Assembly (NCBI GenBank): GCA_964385755.1
Contig: CAYLPZ010000015.1
Location: forward strand, 1 to 55,979
Direction: 5' to 3'
DNA: 55,979 nucleotides
Origin: CAG-698 sp964385755
GTDB lineage: Bacteria > Bacillota_I > Bacilli_A > ML615J-28 > CAG-698
The position numbers were made by a program, and so were the translations under genes. Below, piece by piece: positions 6,895-15,502 of this stretch; positions within the stretch are counted from its first letter, which is position 1; every line of letters begins with the position of its first letter. The notes beneath the pieces are model-generated. The model saw only the letters and a list, made by a program, of their open reading frames with translations. It did no database searches and was not told the origin of the DNA.

Positions 6895-7485
6895 ATGAAT
6901 GATATTATTAACCTTATAGATACTTATGGAATATACATAATTTTTGTTATTGTTTTACTTGAATACGCATGTTTTCCACTTCCTAGTGAAGTAGTACTTC
7001 CTCTTACTGGTGCAATCGGTTATACAAACGGTATCCCTTTAGTTCTTTTAATTATTATTACTAGTGTTTGTGGGATTATTGGTTCTTCTTTTTGTTATTT
7101 GATTGGATATTTAGGTAAAAAGTCTCTTTTTAAAGAAAAAGAAAAAACAAAAAAGGAATCAAAAAACTTATATGATCGTTTTGGTAACTTCGCAGTTTCT
7201 ATTGGAAGAGTAATTCCAATTTGTAGAACATATATTTCTTTTATAGCTGGAGGAAGAAAACATCCTTTTTGGTCTTTTCTTTTATTTTCACTTTTAGGAA
7301 TTATTGCATGGAATACTCTTCTTATCTCACTTGGTTACATCTTCTATGATAATATTGAAATCGTTGCTTCTTTTTATTCAAAATATAAAATTATTATTCT
7401 TTCTTTAATTGCTATTATCATTTTATTTGTAATTATCTTTAAAATTAAAAACAAAAAGCAAAGACTAAGAGTCAATAAACATTAA
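6895..7485 (+). CDS. DedA-family membrane protein
   Basis: 196-residue integral membrane protein of the DedA/SNARE-associated family; members act as lipid scramblases or transporters, for example recycling undecaprenyl phosphate. The hallmark region is complete: RFGNFAVSIGRVIPICRTYI followed by SFIAGG (about residues 97-124), matching FxRFxPxxRxxxxxxAG. The N-terminal re-entrant part includes FPLPSEVVLPLTGAIG with the conserved Pro and acidic residue. About four further hydrophobic helices follow, and the tail is strongly basic (KIKNKKQRLRVNKH). It is one of few plus-strand genes here, with no strong Shine-Dalgarno at this ATG. Its end converges on the helicase gene and shares a terminator with it. 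Confidence 0.9.
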   Translation: MNDIINLIDTYGIYIIFVIVLLEYACFPLPSEVVLPLTGAIGYTNGIPLVLLIIITSVCGIIGSSFCYLIGYLGKKSLFKEKEKTKKESKNLYDRFGNFAVSIGRVIPICRTYISFIAGGRKHPFWSFLLFSLLGIIAWNTLLISLGYIFYDNIEIVASFYSKYKIIILSLIAIIILFVIIFKIKNKKQRLRVNKH

Positions 7486-7499
7486 CGTTTATTGACTCT
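7468..7499. terminator. Bidirectional terminator between convergent genes
   Basis: A 13-bp perfect stem (AGAGTCAATAAAC / GTTTATTGACTCT) overlaps the end of the DedA gene and lies 4 bases from the end of the helicase gene; T-rich sequence follows on both strands. Confidence 0.85.
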
Positions 7500-7502
7500 A
7501 TT

Positions 7503-10500
7503 TTAATCTAGTAAATATGAAATATCACTTAGGCTAATGTTTATTTCATTTTCCTTATCACTTGTAATTACTTTATCCGCAACCATCTTTTTCTTTTGTT
7601 GCAACTCAATTACTTTTTGTTCAATTGAATCTTCACAAATCACTTTTATTACTTGTACTGAATTTTTTTGGCCAATTCTATGAGCTCTATCTGTTGCTTG
7701 GTTTTCCACCGCATAGTTCCACCATGGATCTAAGTGAATAACTATATCTGCTCCAACTAGGTTAAGACCAGTTCCACCAGCTTTTAATGATACTAAAAAT
7801 ACTTTTTCAATTCCTTCTTCATCATTAAATTTATTTGCCATTGTTACTCGATCTTCAGCCTTTGTTTTTCCAGTTAGTACAAAATATGAAATATTATTAT
7901 CTTTTAACTTCTTTTCTAATATTTCAAAAACTGAAGTGAATTGGCTAAATAATATTATTTTATGACCTGCATCAGTATAATCTTTTATTATTTCCATTAC
8001 TAGGTCGATTTTACAACTCGAATCTTTATATTCATCCACAAATAATGATGGATCAACACATATTTGTCTAAGTCTAGTAAGCGAAGATAAAATTTCGATC
8101 TTACTTGTTTCTGGATTTTGAAGCATCTTTTTGGTTTTTAAAAGTTGTGCATCATATATCTTTCGCTGCTCGTTTGCCATTTGCGCAATCTGTATTGTTT
8201 CAATCTTATCAGGTAAATCAGATAATACTTCTTTTTTTGTTCTTCTTAAAATGAATGGGGCAATCTTCATAACCAATTTTTTAATAATTTCCTCATCATT
8301 ATAAATTGCTACTTGCTCTTCATATCCTTTTCTAAATTCAGTATATGAGCCCAAATACTCAGGCATTAAGAAATCAAAGATTGACCAAAGATCAATAATA
8401 CTATTTTCAATTGGAGTACCAGTCAATACAAAGCGATAAGTTGATTTAATCATTTTAACAGATTTTGCTTTTAATGTTTCATGGTTTTTTATGCTTTGTG
8501 CTTCATCTAAAATCATATAACGAAACTTCTTATTCTTATATAAGGCAATATCATTACGAAGCGAATCATAACTAGAAATATAAATAGCTTTCTTTTTTAC
8601 ACTTATATTATTAATTATTTCTTCACGCTCAGATGTATTACCTACAACATTAATTACCTCAACACCACTATTTGTCCAAAGCGAAAATTCATTTTTCCAG
8701 TTATAGCATAAACTTTTAGGACATACAATAATACTAGCCTCAGGTGTATCATCATCTTCTAAAACACTTATTACTTCTAGTGTCTTCCCAAGCCCCATGT
8801 CATCTGCCAATATCCCACAAAAACCATATTTTATTAAAGTCTTCATCCATTTAAATGCATCAATTTGATAAGAACGCATTACATTTTTTATATCTAATGG
8901 TGGATAAACATCTAAGTCTTTGAAATGTACTATCTCATTAATCAAATTAGTTAAACTTTCATCAATATTAAAGTCTAAGAACAACAGATCACTATCTTGA
9001 ACTTTTAATGCTTGATAAAGAGGAACATCTTGCTCTTTATTCAAGTGTTTTATATCAAGATTAAATTCTTTAACAGTATTTAAAAGCTTATTTGCGTCTT
9101 CTTCATTAACTTCAATAATTGTATTTTTATTTAATTTTATAAATCTTGATTTCTTGCGTAATTTCTTAATAATGAGCTCTAACTCTTCATCAGAAAACTC
9201 ACTATCCTTAAAACATACCTTCATCATATCAACATTATATGATAGATGCGTAGAAATCCTTGACATTTTCTTTATCTGCATAGCTTTTATTTTATCTGAT
9301 AAATAAATTTCACAAACATTTTGTAGTTCACTTAAGTCAGATTTCAAAAAGTGAGCTATGTTTATATCACCAGATAATACATTATTCTTAAAACCTAAGT
9401 TTTCAATAAAAGAATCATATTTAAGTAAATTATATGAAGCTTTACTCATGCTTTCACGTGCTATCTCTTGATTATTACAAAAACATTTTGTTTCTAGTAA
9501 AATACCTTCTTCGCTCTCATCAAAATATGCTTTTATTTTATAAACATACTCTTTTAGTTTTAGTGATTTATCTACAGAGATATTCCTAGAAAATCTTGGA
9601 TAAATTTCATTTTCAAAAATATCTTTGATATATTTAAAAGATACCTCTCTACTGCGACTAACAATTGAAGCAATTTTTCGATATCCACGATCTATTTTTT
9701 CACATCTTGAATATGTATTATTCTTTAATAGATAACCATTAATGAAACCCGGAATAAAATATTCACAGTTGTCTAATTTTAGTGATAAATCTTTATCAAT
9801 AAATAATCTAGGTTCTTCATTATTTTCAACATATTGATAATATTTATAATCATTATCATAAATTGATAAATATATACCTGTTTTTTCACATAATTTAAAT
9901 ATTCTATCAAGATCAGATATTGTTAGCGTAACTGCTTTTAGTGAGGTACTACTGTATATTTCATTTTTACTAAATAAAAATTCAATCACCTTTTTCGCAT
10001 TTTCATCAAAGCTATCAATACTATGGACAAAAGAATATTTTTTTCCATAAGTAACTAATTCATTATTTTGGACTGCATAGATAAAATTATATAGATTTCC
10101 AACAACATACTTTTTATCATCACCAACTCTAATTGATAATTTTATATCATCTTTATAACTTAAATAACAATCGATATGCTTCTTCTCATATTCAGAAATT
10201 ACTTCTGTTCTTTTAATTACACCAATTATTGCTTCCACAAATTCTTTTTGCTTCTTAACTTCAGCTTCATAAATTTTTTGTTTTTCTAATTCTTCTAACT
10301 CTATAAACTTTTCTTCTAATTCTTCTTGATTATTTGTGGACTCGCTATTAATTAACATATTTAAAAATAAGTGATAATGTTTACATTTGTATAATGAATA
10401 GCTGCTATTACAATAATTACAACTATATGAACATATTTCACCATCTTCATCAACTTTAAAATAAAAATATGATTTTGTATTAACTGAATGTTTCAAATAT

Positions 10501-10655
10501 ATTTCATATCTAACATACCTCTTCTCATTAGATAAAAAGGGAACTACATTATATCCAAAGTGATTTAGTGTCTTTTTAGCCTTTTCTTCATCAAGAACAT
10601 CAGAAGTAGTATTTAGACATTCATTACTATATTTTTTCTTATTAACTTCAAACAT
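7503..10655 (-). CDS. SNF2-family DNA helicase/translocase with SWIM finger
   Basis: 1050-residue ATP-dependent DNA translocase of the bacterial SNF2 group. An N-terminal SWIM zinc finger (about residues 78-98, CSYSCNYCNSS with CKHYH) is followed by a long poorly conserved middle, then the helicase core. The core has motif I DDMGLGKT (about 618), motif II DEAQ (about 715), motif III LTGTPIEN, and the C-terminal lobe with SLKAGGTGLNL and QATDRAHRIGQ (about 990). All key residues are present. It follows a SWIM-domain gene by 9 bases, the same pairing as ywqA/ywqB in Bacillus subtilis. Roles proposed for the family are DNA repair and remodelling of nucleoprotein; the function here is unproven. 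Confidence 0.93.
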   Translation of the reverse strand: MFEVNKKKYSNECLNTTSDVLDEEKAKKTLNHFGYNVVPFLSNEKRYVRYEIYLKHSVNTKSYFYFKVDEDGEICSYSCNYCNSSYSLYKCKHYHLFLNMLINSESTNNQEELEEKFIELEELEKQKIYEAEVKKQKEFVEAIIGVIKRTEVISEYEKKHIDCYLSYKDDIKLSIRVGDDKKYVVGNLYNFIYAVQNNELVTYGKKYSFVHSIDSFDENAKKVIEFLFSKNEIYSSTSLKAVTLTISDLDRIFKLCEKTGIYLSIYDNDYKYYQYVENNEEPRLFIDKDLSLKLDNCEYFIPGFINGYLLKNNTYSRCEKIDRGYRKIASIVSRSREVSFKYIKDIFENEIYPRFSRNISVDKSLKLKEYVYKIKAYFDESEEGILLETKCFCNNQEIARESMSKASYNLLKYDSFIENLGFKNNVLSGDINIAHFLKSDLSELQNVCEIYLSDKIKAMQIKKMSRISTHLSYNVDMMKVCFKDSEFSDEELELIIKKLRKKSRFIKLNKNTIIEVNEEDANKLLNTVKEFNLDIKHLNKEQDVPLYQALKVQDSDLLFLDFNIDESLTNLINEIVHFKDLDVYPPLDIKNVMRSYQIDAFKWMKTLIKYGFCGILADDMGLGKTLEVISVLEDDDTPEASIIVCPKSLCYNWKNEFSLWTNSGVEVINVVGNTSEREEIINNISVKKKAIYISSYDSLRNDIALYKNKKFRYMILDEAQSIKNHETLKAKSVKMIKSTYRFVLTGTPIENSIIDLWSIFDFLMPEYLGSYTEFRKGYEEQVAIYNDEEIIKKLVMKIAPFILRRTKKEVLSDLPDKIETIQIAQMANEQRKIYDAQLLKTKKMLQNPETSKIEILSSLTRLRQICVDPSLFVDEYKDSSCKIDLVMEIIKDYTDAGHKIILFSQFTSVFEILEKKLKDNNISYFVLTGKTKAEDRVTMANKFNDEEGIEKVFLVSLKAGGTGLNLVGADIVIHLDPWWNYAVENQATDRAHRIGQKNSVQVIKVICEDSIEQKVIELQQKKKMVADKVITSDKENEINISLSDISYLLD

Positions 10656-10664
10656 TTTTTCTCC

Positions 10665-12176
10665 TTATGAAAATAATGAACGTATTTTTCGTAATGATGA
10701 ATATAACACTTCTGGTAATTCACCATAAAGTTCTATTATTTTATTTAGTAAATGATATAGATAAAATTCACCATATTCAAAATATTCAAAATCTTTTAAA
10801 TACTCATTTATTAACGGAGTATATGCAGCCTTATTATGAAATAATTTTAATATTTCTTCTTGATAATATTCAATTACATCAAAATTATTTTCTTTTGTTA
10901 TTGTCTTTATATATTCTGATACTTTTTTTATTCCTTTTTTCTTACACTCTAAAAATAGTAAATCTGACTTTTCAATATCATTTAATATTTCAATGATTTT
11001 TTCGCTATCATAGTTTTGTGACTTTAACGTCAATAATATATCATCAAAATAATCTAACAACCCTAAATCACTAAATAGTTTAAAAATATTGTATTCATTA
11101 AATTTATCTACAATATCATCAATCACTTCTTTTGTTATAGTATTAAGTTTCTTATGCGATTTTAGATATTTTTCTAAGCAACTAATAGCATGATAATCTG
11201 TTATTATATCTTGATGATTTTCAAAAACATGAATAACTTCATTATATAAATCTCTATTATATAATTCTGTTATCACGTCTAATAACATACTTGATGAAGT
11301 AATATATTCCTTGATAAACTCATAATAAGATGCAAAACTAACACTTAGAAGTTTAGATGCTTTCATTCTAATGATAGGATAAATACTCATTTTTTTCTTT
11401 ATTTCGTTATTAGTACTCTTTACAAACTCTAAAAAAACATCTTGAAAAGTGGCAAACTTTTCTTCATCATCATAAACGCTACTATTATTTGATAATGTTC
11501 GACATAAGGTAATTACATCTTCATCATTTAAATTAGTAGGATTATTACTATTATTTGTATAGTTTATTTCGTTAATGATTTCTTTAAATACTTTTTCATC
11601 AAATGTTAGTAAGCAATTCACAAGAAAAATAATTTCTTCGGATTTATTAACTTTTGATGAGTATTCATCAGTAATAGTATCTAATAAAGAAATTAGTTTT
11701 ACTAAAACTTTAGCATTTTGAGCAGTTTTTTCGTATTTTTGAAAATTTTCAAGCAAAATAATATTGTTATTAAAGTCATTAACGTAATGTTTAATAAGTA
11801 CTTTTTGCCATCCAACTAATCTTTTACATGTTAAATATATTTCTAATAAACTATTATCTAAATTAGTTCCTTCATCACTTCCACAAAGATTATCTAATTT
11901 TTCTATATGTCTTTTACAAAAAATAATTGCCGCAAGAACATGTGGACATTGATAATAATTTTTACAATTACATTCACGTTTCAAAAGTGAACCAAACATA
12001 AAAAGTCGAACATAAACACTATTATTAAATGCAACAACTATCTCATCTTTTTTTGGTGAAAAAGCATATAGTATTTCACCTTTGTCTACTGCCTTCTCAG
12101 CTTTTAATATGTCGCTTTTATAATGCTTATTTTTTAAATTGTAGTTATCAATTGTTAAACAAAGCCTACTTTTCAT
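10665..12176 (-). CDS. SWIM zinc-finger protein, partner of SNF2 helicase
   Basis: 503 residues. Residues about 64-80 contain the SWIM signature CNCKNYYQCPHV (CxCx6CxH), a zinc-binding fold thought to contact DNA or protein. The remainder is helical with many short repeats of Leu, Asn and Tyr and no catalytic motif. It is the first gene of a two-gene operon with the SNF2 helicase and has a clear promoter and AGAGGT ribosome-binding site. In Firmicutes such proteins usually accompany SNF2 helicases, so it is probably an accessory subunit or substrate adaptor; that role is inferred. Confidence 0.85.
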   Translation of the reverse strand: MKSRLCLTIDNYNLKNKHYKSDILKAEKAVDKGEILYAFSPKKDEIVVAFNNSVYVRLFMFGSLLKRECNCKNYYQCPHVLAAIIFCKRHIEKLDNLCGSDEGTNLDNSLLEIYLTCKRLVGWQKVLIKHYVNDFNNNIILLENFQKYEKTAQNAKVLVKLISLLDTITDEYSSKVNKSEEIIFLVNCLLTFDEKVFKEIINEINYTNNSNNPTNLNDEDVITLCRTLSNNSSVYDDEEKFATFQDVFLEFVKSTNNEIKKKMSIYPIIRMKASKLLSVSFASYYEFIKEYITSSSMLLDVITELYNRDLYNEVIHVFENHQDIITDYHAISCLEKYLKSHKKLNTITKEVIDDIVDKFNEYNIFKLFSDLGLLDYFDDILLTLKSQNYDSEKIIEILNDIEKSDLLFLECKKKGIKKVSEYIKTITKENNFDVIEYYQEEILKLFHNKAAYTPLINEYLKDFEYFEYGEFYLYHLLNKIIELYGELPEVLYSSLRKIRSLFS

Positions 12177-12204
12177 TCTTTTTACCTCTTTTTGTTATCA
12201 TATT

Positions 12205-12233
12205 AATATAACATATTTTTTGCTTTTTTTCAA
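12205..12233 (-). promoter_or_regulatory. Promoter of the SWIM-SNF2 operon
   Basis: -35 TTGAAA (12233-12228), 17-base spacer, -10 TATATT (12210-12205), followed by AGAGGT before the ATG at 12176. Confidence 0.75.
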
Positions 12234-12518
12234 TATTTTAAACTGCCATATATTTTAAAAATATAATTCAACTTTTAGTGAGTAGAAAAAGTGGTGGTAA
12301 CTTTATAAAATGAGTAATAATATCAATTTTTATTTTCAAACAGCAACAAAATTATTCCAATTAAAATAAAATATTCTATGTCATAAAAAGTAGAATTAAT
12401 ACTTAAGTTTGTCGATAAATTTAAAGATAGAATAGATAAAGCATACATTATTTGTCCTAAAAAGTTTTAATTAGAGAATATGGCTTTATTTGCATTTTTG
12501 CATATATGACATTATGCT

Positions 12519-12625
12519 TATAATGAATAAGGGCAATATACTATGACCTATGCATATCTATTGTCCTTTTAAAATCTCTTATTTAAATGCTCATTTGGGC
12601 ACTTTAGTAGGAGATTTTTTTATAA
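12519..12625 (+). ncRNA. Candidate small structured RNA in a gene-free stretch
   Basis: In the gene-free interval 12240-12827, a TATAAT box (12519-12524) lies just before a 10-bp hairpin (AAGGGCAATA 12529-12538 with TATTGTCCTT 12559-12568). A second structure follows: AAATCTC ... TGCTCATTTGGGCA ... GAGATTT and a run of T, resembling an intrinsic terminator. That fits a short independent transcript of roughly 90 bases. No convincing -35 box is present and I match it to no known family. The rest of the interval shows only a GTATAGTA direct repeat (about 12752 and 12792) in the ATPase promoter region. Confidence 0.35.
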
Positions 12626-12827
12626 AACCTTACTAGCAAATAAATAAATTAGTGTGCGGCTTCAGTTAATCAAGTAAATTGAAGAAATATCTAATAATAT
12701 ATATAAACAACAAATAAATAGTGGACAGTTTTTTATGTTTTTAAAAAGTGTATAGTAAATATATACAGAATAATTATTTTTAATAAAACTGTATAGTATA
12801 ATATAAGTGAAAAATTGAGGTGTGCGT

Positions 12828-14009
12828 ATGATTATTAGAGAAAAATATTTAAAAGCAATTAGGGGATTCTATGACAGCGATCTTATTAAGGTTATCACAG
12901 GTGTTAGAAGAAGTGGTAAATCTGTTATTTTACAAACTATTATGAATGAGATTAAGGAAAAAACTACTAATATTATTTACCTTAATTTTGAGAAAACAAC
13001 TGATTTTGATAAAGCTAGTGATGTAAAGTCTCTTATAAACTATATAAAAGAAAATAGAAAAAAAGGAAAATGCTATTGTTTTTTTGACGAAATACAAGAA
13101 TTAGATGATTGGCAGGTAGCAGTCAAAGATTTAAGACTTGATAATTGTTCAGTGTTTATAACAGGTTCTAATTCAAAATTATTATCAAGTGAGTTCTTAA
13201 CATTGCTTAGTGGTCGTTTCGTTTCATTCAGAATAAGACCATTTGTTTATAAAGAAATAAAGGAGTATTCAAATGAATTAGGCATTAATGTTGATGTTGC
13301 CAATTATTTAATCTGGGGAGGTTTTCCTGGAAGATTTAATAATCCTACATTGGATGGAACAAAAATCTATTTATCAGATTTAGAAAATACAATTGTAATA
13401 AATGATCTAATTAGAAGATACAAAATAAGAAAAGAAGTACCATTTAAAAAGATTGTTAATTATATTTTATGTAGTAATTCAAGAATTTTTTCGATCAGAT
13501 CAATTCATAGGTATATTAAAAATGATTTTCCTGATTTATCAATAATGACAGTTTCAAAATACATCGAATATTTAAAGGAAGATTATATAATTGATGAAAT
13601 TCCTCAATATTCTACTAAAACAAAACGTGAACTTCAATATTATGGCAAAATATATAATTCAGATGTATGTTTCAATTCATTAAGAGCAAATAACAATAGA
13701 TATGATTTGGATCATAATCTTGAAAATATAGTATACAATGAACTTTTATATATGGGTTATGATTTGAAAGTTTTTAATAATAATGGGAAAGAAATAGATT
13801 TCTTAGCGTCAAAAGATAATAAAGCATTCTATATTCAAGTTGCTTATAGTGTTGCGGATGAAAAAGCATATATTAGAGAGATGGGTGCATTTAAAAATAT
13901 AGATAATTTAAATCAAAAAATCTTAATAACTAATGATAATATTGATTATTCTACATCAACTATAAAACATATAAGACTGGAAGATTTTTTGATGATGAAA
14001 GAACTTTAA
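12828..14009 (+). CDS. AAA ATPase of the DUF4143 type
   Basis: 393-residue ATP-binding protein. The N-terminal AAA_14 domain has Walker A GVRRSGKS (about residues 24-31), Walker B CYCFFDEIQEL, and sensor region VFITGSNSKLLSSEF. The C-terminal DUF4143 domain carries a winged-helix-like stretch and a nuclease-like fold with EIDFLASKDNKAFYIQVAYS. Such ATPases are abundant in gut Firmicutes and their function is unknown. I place the start at ATG 12828, not GTG 12822, because TGAGGTG lies about 6 bases upstream. A TATAAT at 12797-12802 precedes it. Three relatives (one broken) lie at 48.5-52.2 kb. Confidence 0.88.
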   Translation: MIIREKYLKAIRGFYDSDLIKVITGVRRSGKSVILQTIMNEIKEKTTNIIYLNFEKTTDFDKASDVKSLINYIKENRKKGKCYCFFDEIQELDDWQVAVKDLRLDNCSVFITGSNSKLLSSEFLTLLSGRFVSFRIRPFVYKEIKEYSNELGINVDVANYLIWGGFPGRFNNPTLDGTKIYLSDLENTIVINDLIRRYKIRKEVPFKKIVNYILCSNSRIFSIRSIHRYIKNDFPDLSIMTVSKYIEYLKEDYIIDEIPQYSTKTKRELQYYGKIYNSDVCFNSLRANNNRYDLDHNLENIVYNELLYMGYDLKVFNNNGKEIDFLASKDNKAFYIQVAYSVADEKAYIREMGAFKNIDNLNQKILITNDNIDYSTSTIKHIRLEDFLMMKEL

Positions 14010-14025
14010 TTTGTTGCAAATAATA

Positions 14026-14053
14026 TTGAGTTGTTTTGCCAAAAAAACTCAGC
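14026..14053 (+). terminator. Terminator after the ATPase gene
   Basis: TGAGTT...AACTCA stem with an A/T-rich upper part, followed within a few bases by a T-rich stretch, 16 bases beyond the ATPase stop. Confidence 0.55.
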
Positions 14054-14127
14054 AATTGTTTTTGTAAAAAAAGTGAATTGATATTTTTTTTATTTGAATT
14101 TATTGCTTTCAAAAGTAAAATAGCCAA

Positions 14128-14168
14128 AAAAAACTCACCCCAAAGCTATCTCTTGGGTGAGGTTTTAC
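14128..14168 (+). terminator. Hairpin shared with another ATPase gene
   Basis: CTCACCCCAAAGCTAT with TCTTGGGTGAGG and a T run. A closely similar hairpin occurs, in the same orientation relative to the gene, downstream of the ATPase at 50907-52154. With its neighbours this accounts for 14010-14318, where I see no gene. Confidence 0.6.
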
Positions 14169-14232
14169 TTTACCCTCGATTACAGCACTGCCCATTAGAG
14201 CGTCTTAACAAATGTTTGTTCTAAACAATAAA

Positions 14233-14270
14233 AATAGGATACATAGGCTTAATTGCTTAGGTATCCTTTT
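14233..14270 (+). terminator. Intrinsic terminator
   Basis: AGGATAC/GTATCCT stem with inner TAGGC/GCTTA pairing and TTTTTT after it on the plus strand. It may stop plus-strand read-through towards the minus-strand gene at 14319. Confidence 0.7.
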
Positions 14271-14318
14271 TTGTTTGTTTATATTATTGTTGTTATCTTT
14301 AAAATAGTTTTATATGCT

Positions 14319-14684
14319 TTATTTAAACATATAAATGAAGAATAATGGTCCAGTATATTTTTTATATGAATTAATATCTTTAATTAAGCAAACATTATTA
14401 ATTTTTTCAACTAATTTTCTTCCAGTTTCAGATTTCCAACTTTTTCTTGGTGAACAAAATGTTAATGAACCGTTTTCAAGCTCACATTGTAACCAAAGAT
14501 TGCCACTTCCAATTCCAAATTCAGCTTCCTTAAATTCCGAATAATTAATAGTTACGTTTATTGAAACATCTTTTTTGTTAGTACAGATCATTTTATCATC
14601 TAATATCTCAGCTTCGTATTCTGTCCACACTTTACCTGGCAAATAGTTGTTTTCTTGGCCTAAAATTAAAGTAAATTTTTGCAT
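14319..14684 (-). CDS. Hypothetical protein, 121 residues
   Basis: Small soluble protein with no signal peptide or membrane segment. Alternating hydrophobic residues suggest a beta-rich fold, with a basic patch SPRKSWKSETGRKLVEKIN near the end that could form the terminal helix. A PH-like fold is conceivable but I cannot name a family. The strong GAGGAAGAA ribosome-binding site before the ATG supports it as a real gene. It lies 61 bases after the broken mgtC gene and may be its operon tail. Confidence 0.6.
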   Translation of the reverse strand: MQKFTLILGQENNYLPGKVWTEYEAEILDDKMICTNKKDVSINVTINYSEFKEAEFGIGSGNLWLQCELENGSLTFCSPRKSWKSETGRKLVEKINNVCLIKDINSYKKYTGPLFFIYMFK

Positions 14685-14745
14685 TTCTTCCTCCTAAATT
14701 ATATAAATATATTTAAAATGTTTAAATTAGTTTTTCATCTTAGTT

Positions 14746-15483
14746 TTAATGGATTTCTTCTACGAAATTTACATAATCTAAATTTTTAAATTCTTCAATA
14801 ACTTGTGAATGATTACCATATCTAAATTCTTTCTCGAAAGCAATAAATATAGTATAAACACTTAAGCCCGAACTTTCATATGCGGAATTGCGTTCTATTG
14901 ATTTTATATGCATATTATTACTTCTTATGTAAGTAATAAAATCTTTCAAGCTTTCATTCTTCTCAAATTCAATATGGATTTCAAAGTTATTGATATGTTT
15001 ACTGATATATTTTTCAAATAATGGAAAAAGTGTTAATACTAGATATATTAATATAAATGCTATAAAAGATACAGTATAATATCCCACTCCAATAGATAAA
15101 CCCATTGCGGCAGAAGCCCATAAAGCAGCTGCAGTAGTTAATCCTTTAATTCTATTTCTTGATGTGACAATGATTGTTCCAGCTCCTAAGAAACCTACAC
15201 CACTGATAACTTGTGCGCCAATTCTCGCAGCATCACCAGTCCCATAAACCTTCAGTAAATATTCATTAATCATCATCGCCATAGCAGAACCAATGCATAC
15301 AAGCATGTAAGTTCATAAACCAGCTGAATGTTTTTTTGTAGTTCTTTCTATACCAATTACTCCACCAAAAACGCATGCTAAAAATAATCTAATAAAAATT
15401 GAAGCAATATTAATTTCGGAAAGCCACTCCAATCCAGTAAGTTTAATGAAAGGATCAACGATTGTTAATAAATTTAATGTCAT
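14746..15483 (-). pseudogene. mgtC: MgtC/SapB-family membrane protein with in-frame TGA
   Basis: From ATG 15483 (AAAGGAGTG upstream) the frame reads into an MgtC N-terminus (RLFLACVFGGVIGIERTTKK) and then TGA at 15315-15313 (codon 57). It goes on unshifted with TYMLVCIGSAMAM, RIGAQVISGVGFLGAGTIIV, GLTTAAALWASAAMGLSIGV and a C-terminal ACT-like domain. The family has Arg at the stop position (AGLRTHxLV), so one substitution (for example CGA to TGA) explains it. MgtC proteins are inner-membrane proteins tied to Mg2+ stress and ATP homeostasis. A shorter product could start at ATG 15306 but would lack the first two helices. TGA as Trp would not match the family, and TGA is a stop elsewhere here. 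Confidence 0.85.
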
Positions 15484-15502
15484 TATTTTTTCACTCCTTT
15501 TA

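Noticed and set aside
10667..10996. Plus-strand open frame inside the SWIM gene
   Set aside because: Leu/Ile-rich translation of the complementary strand of an AT-rich gene, without ribosome-binding site; the minus-strand gene is clearly real.
12722..12760. Insertion-sequence end before the ATPase (GTGGACAGTTTTTT)
   Set aside because: No matching inverted end, transposase or target duplication could be found nearby.
15313..15315. TGA recoded as an amino acid (mycoplasma-type code)
   Set aside because: The family residue at this mgtC position is Arg, not Trp, and TGA ends the sigma-factor gene (5918) and the macro-domain gene (55116) at coupled junctions. Core genes contain no in-frame TGA.
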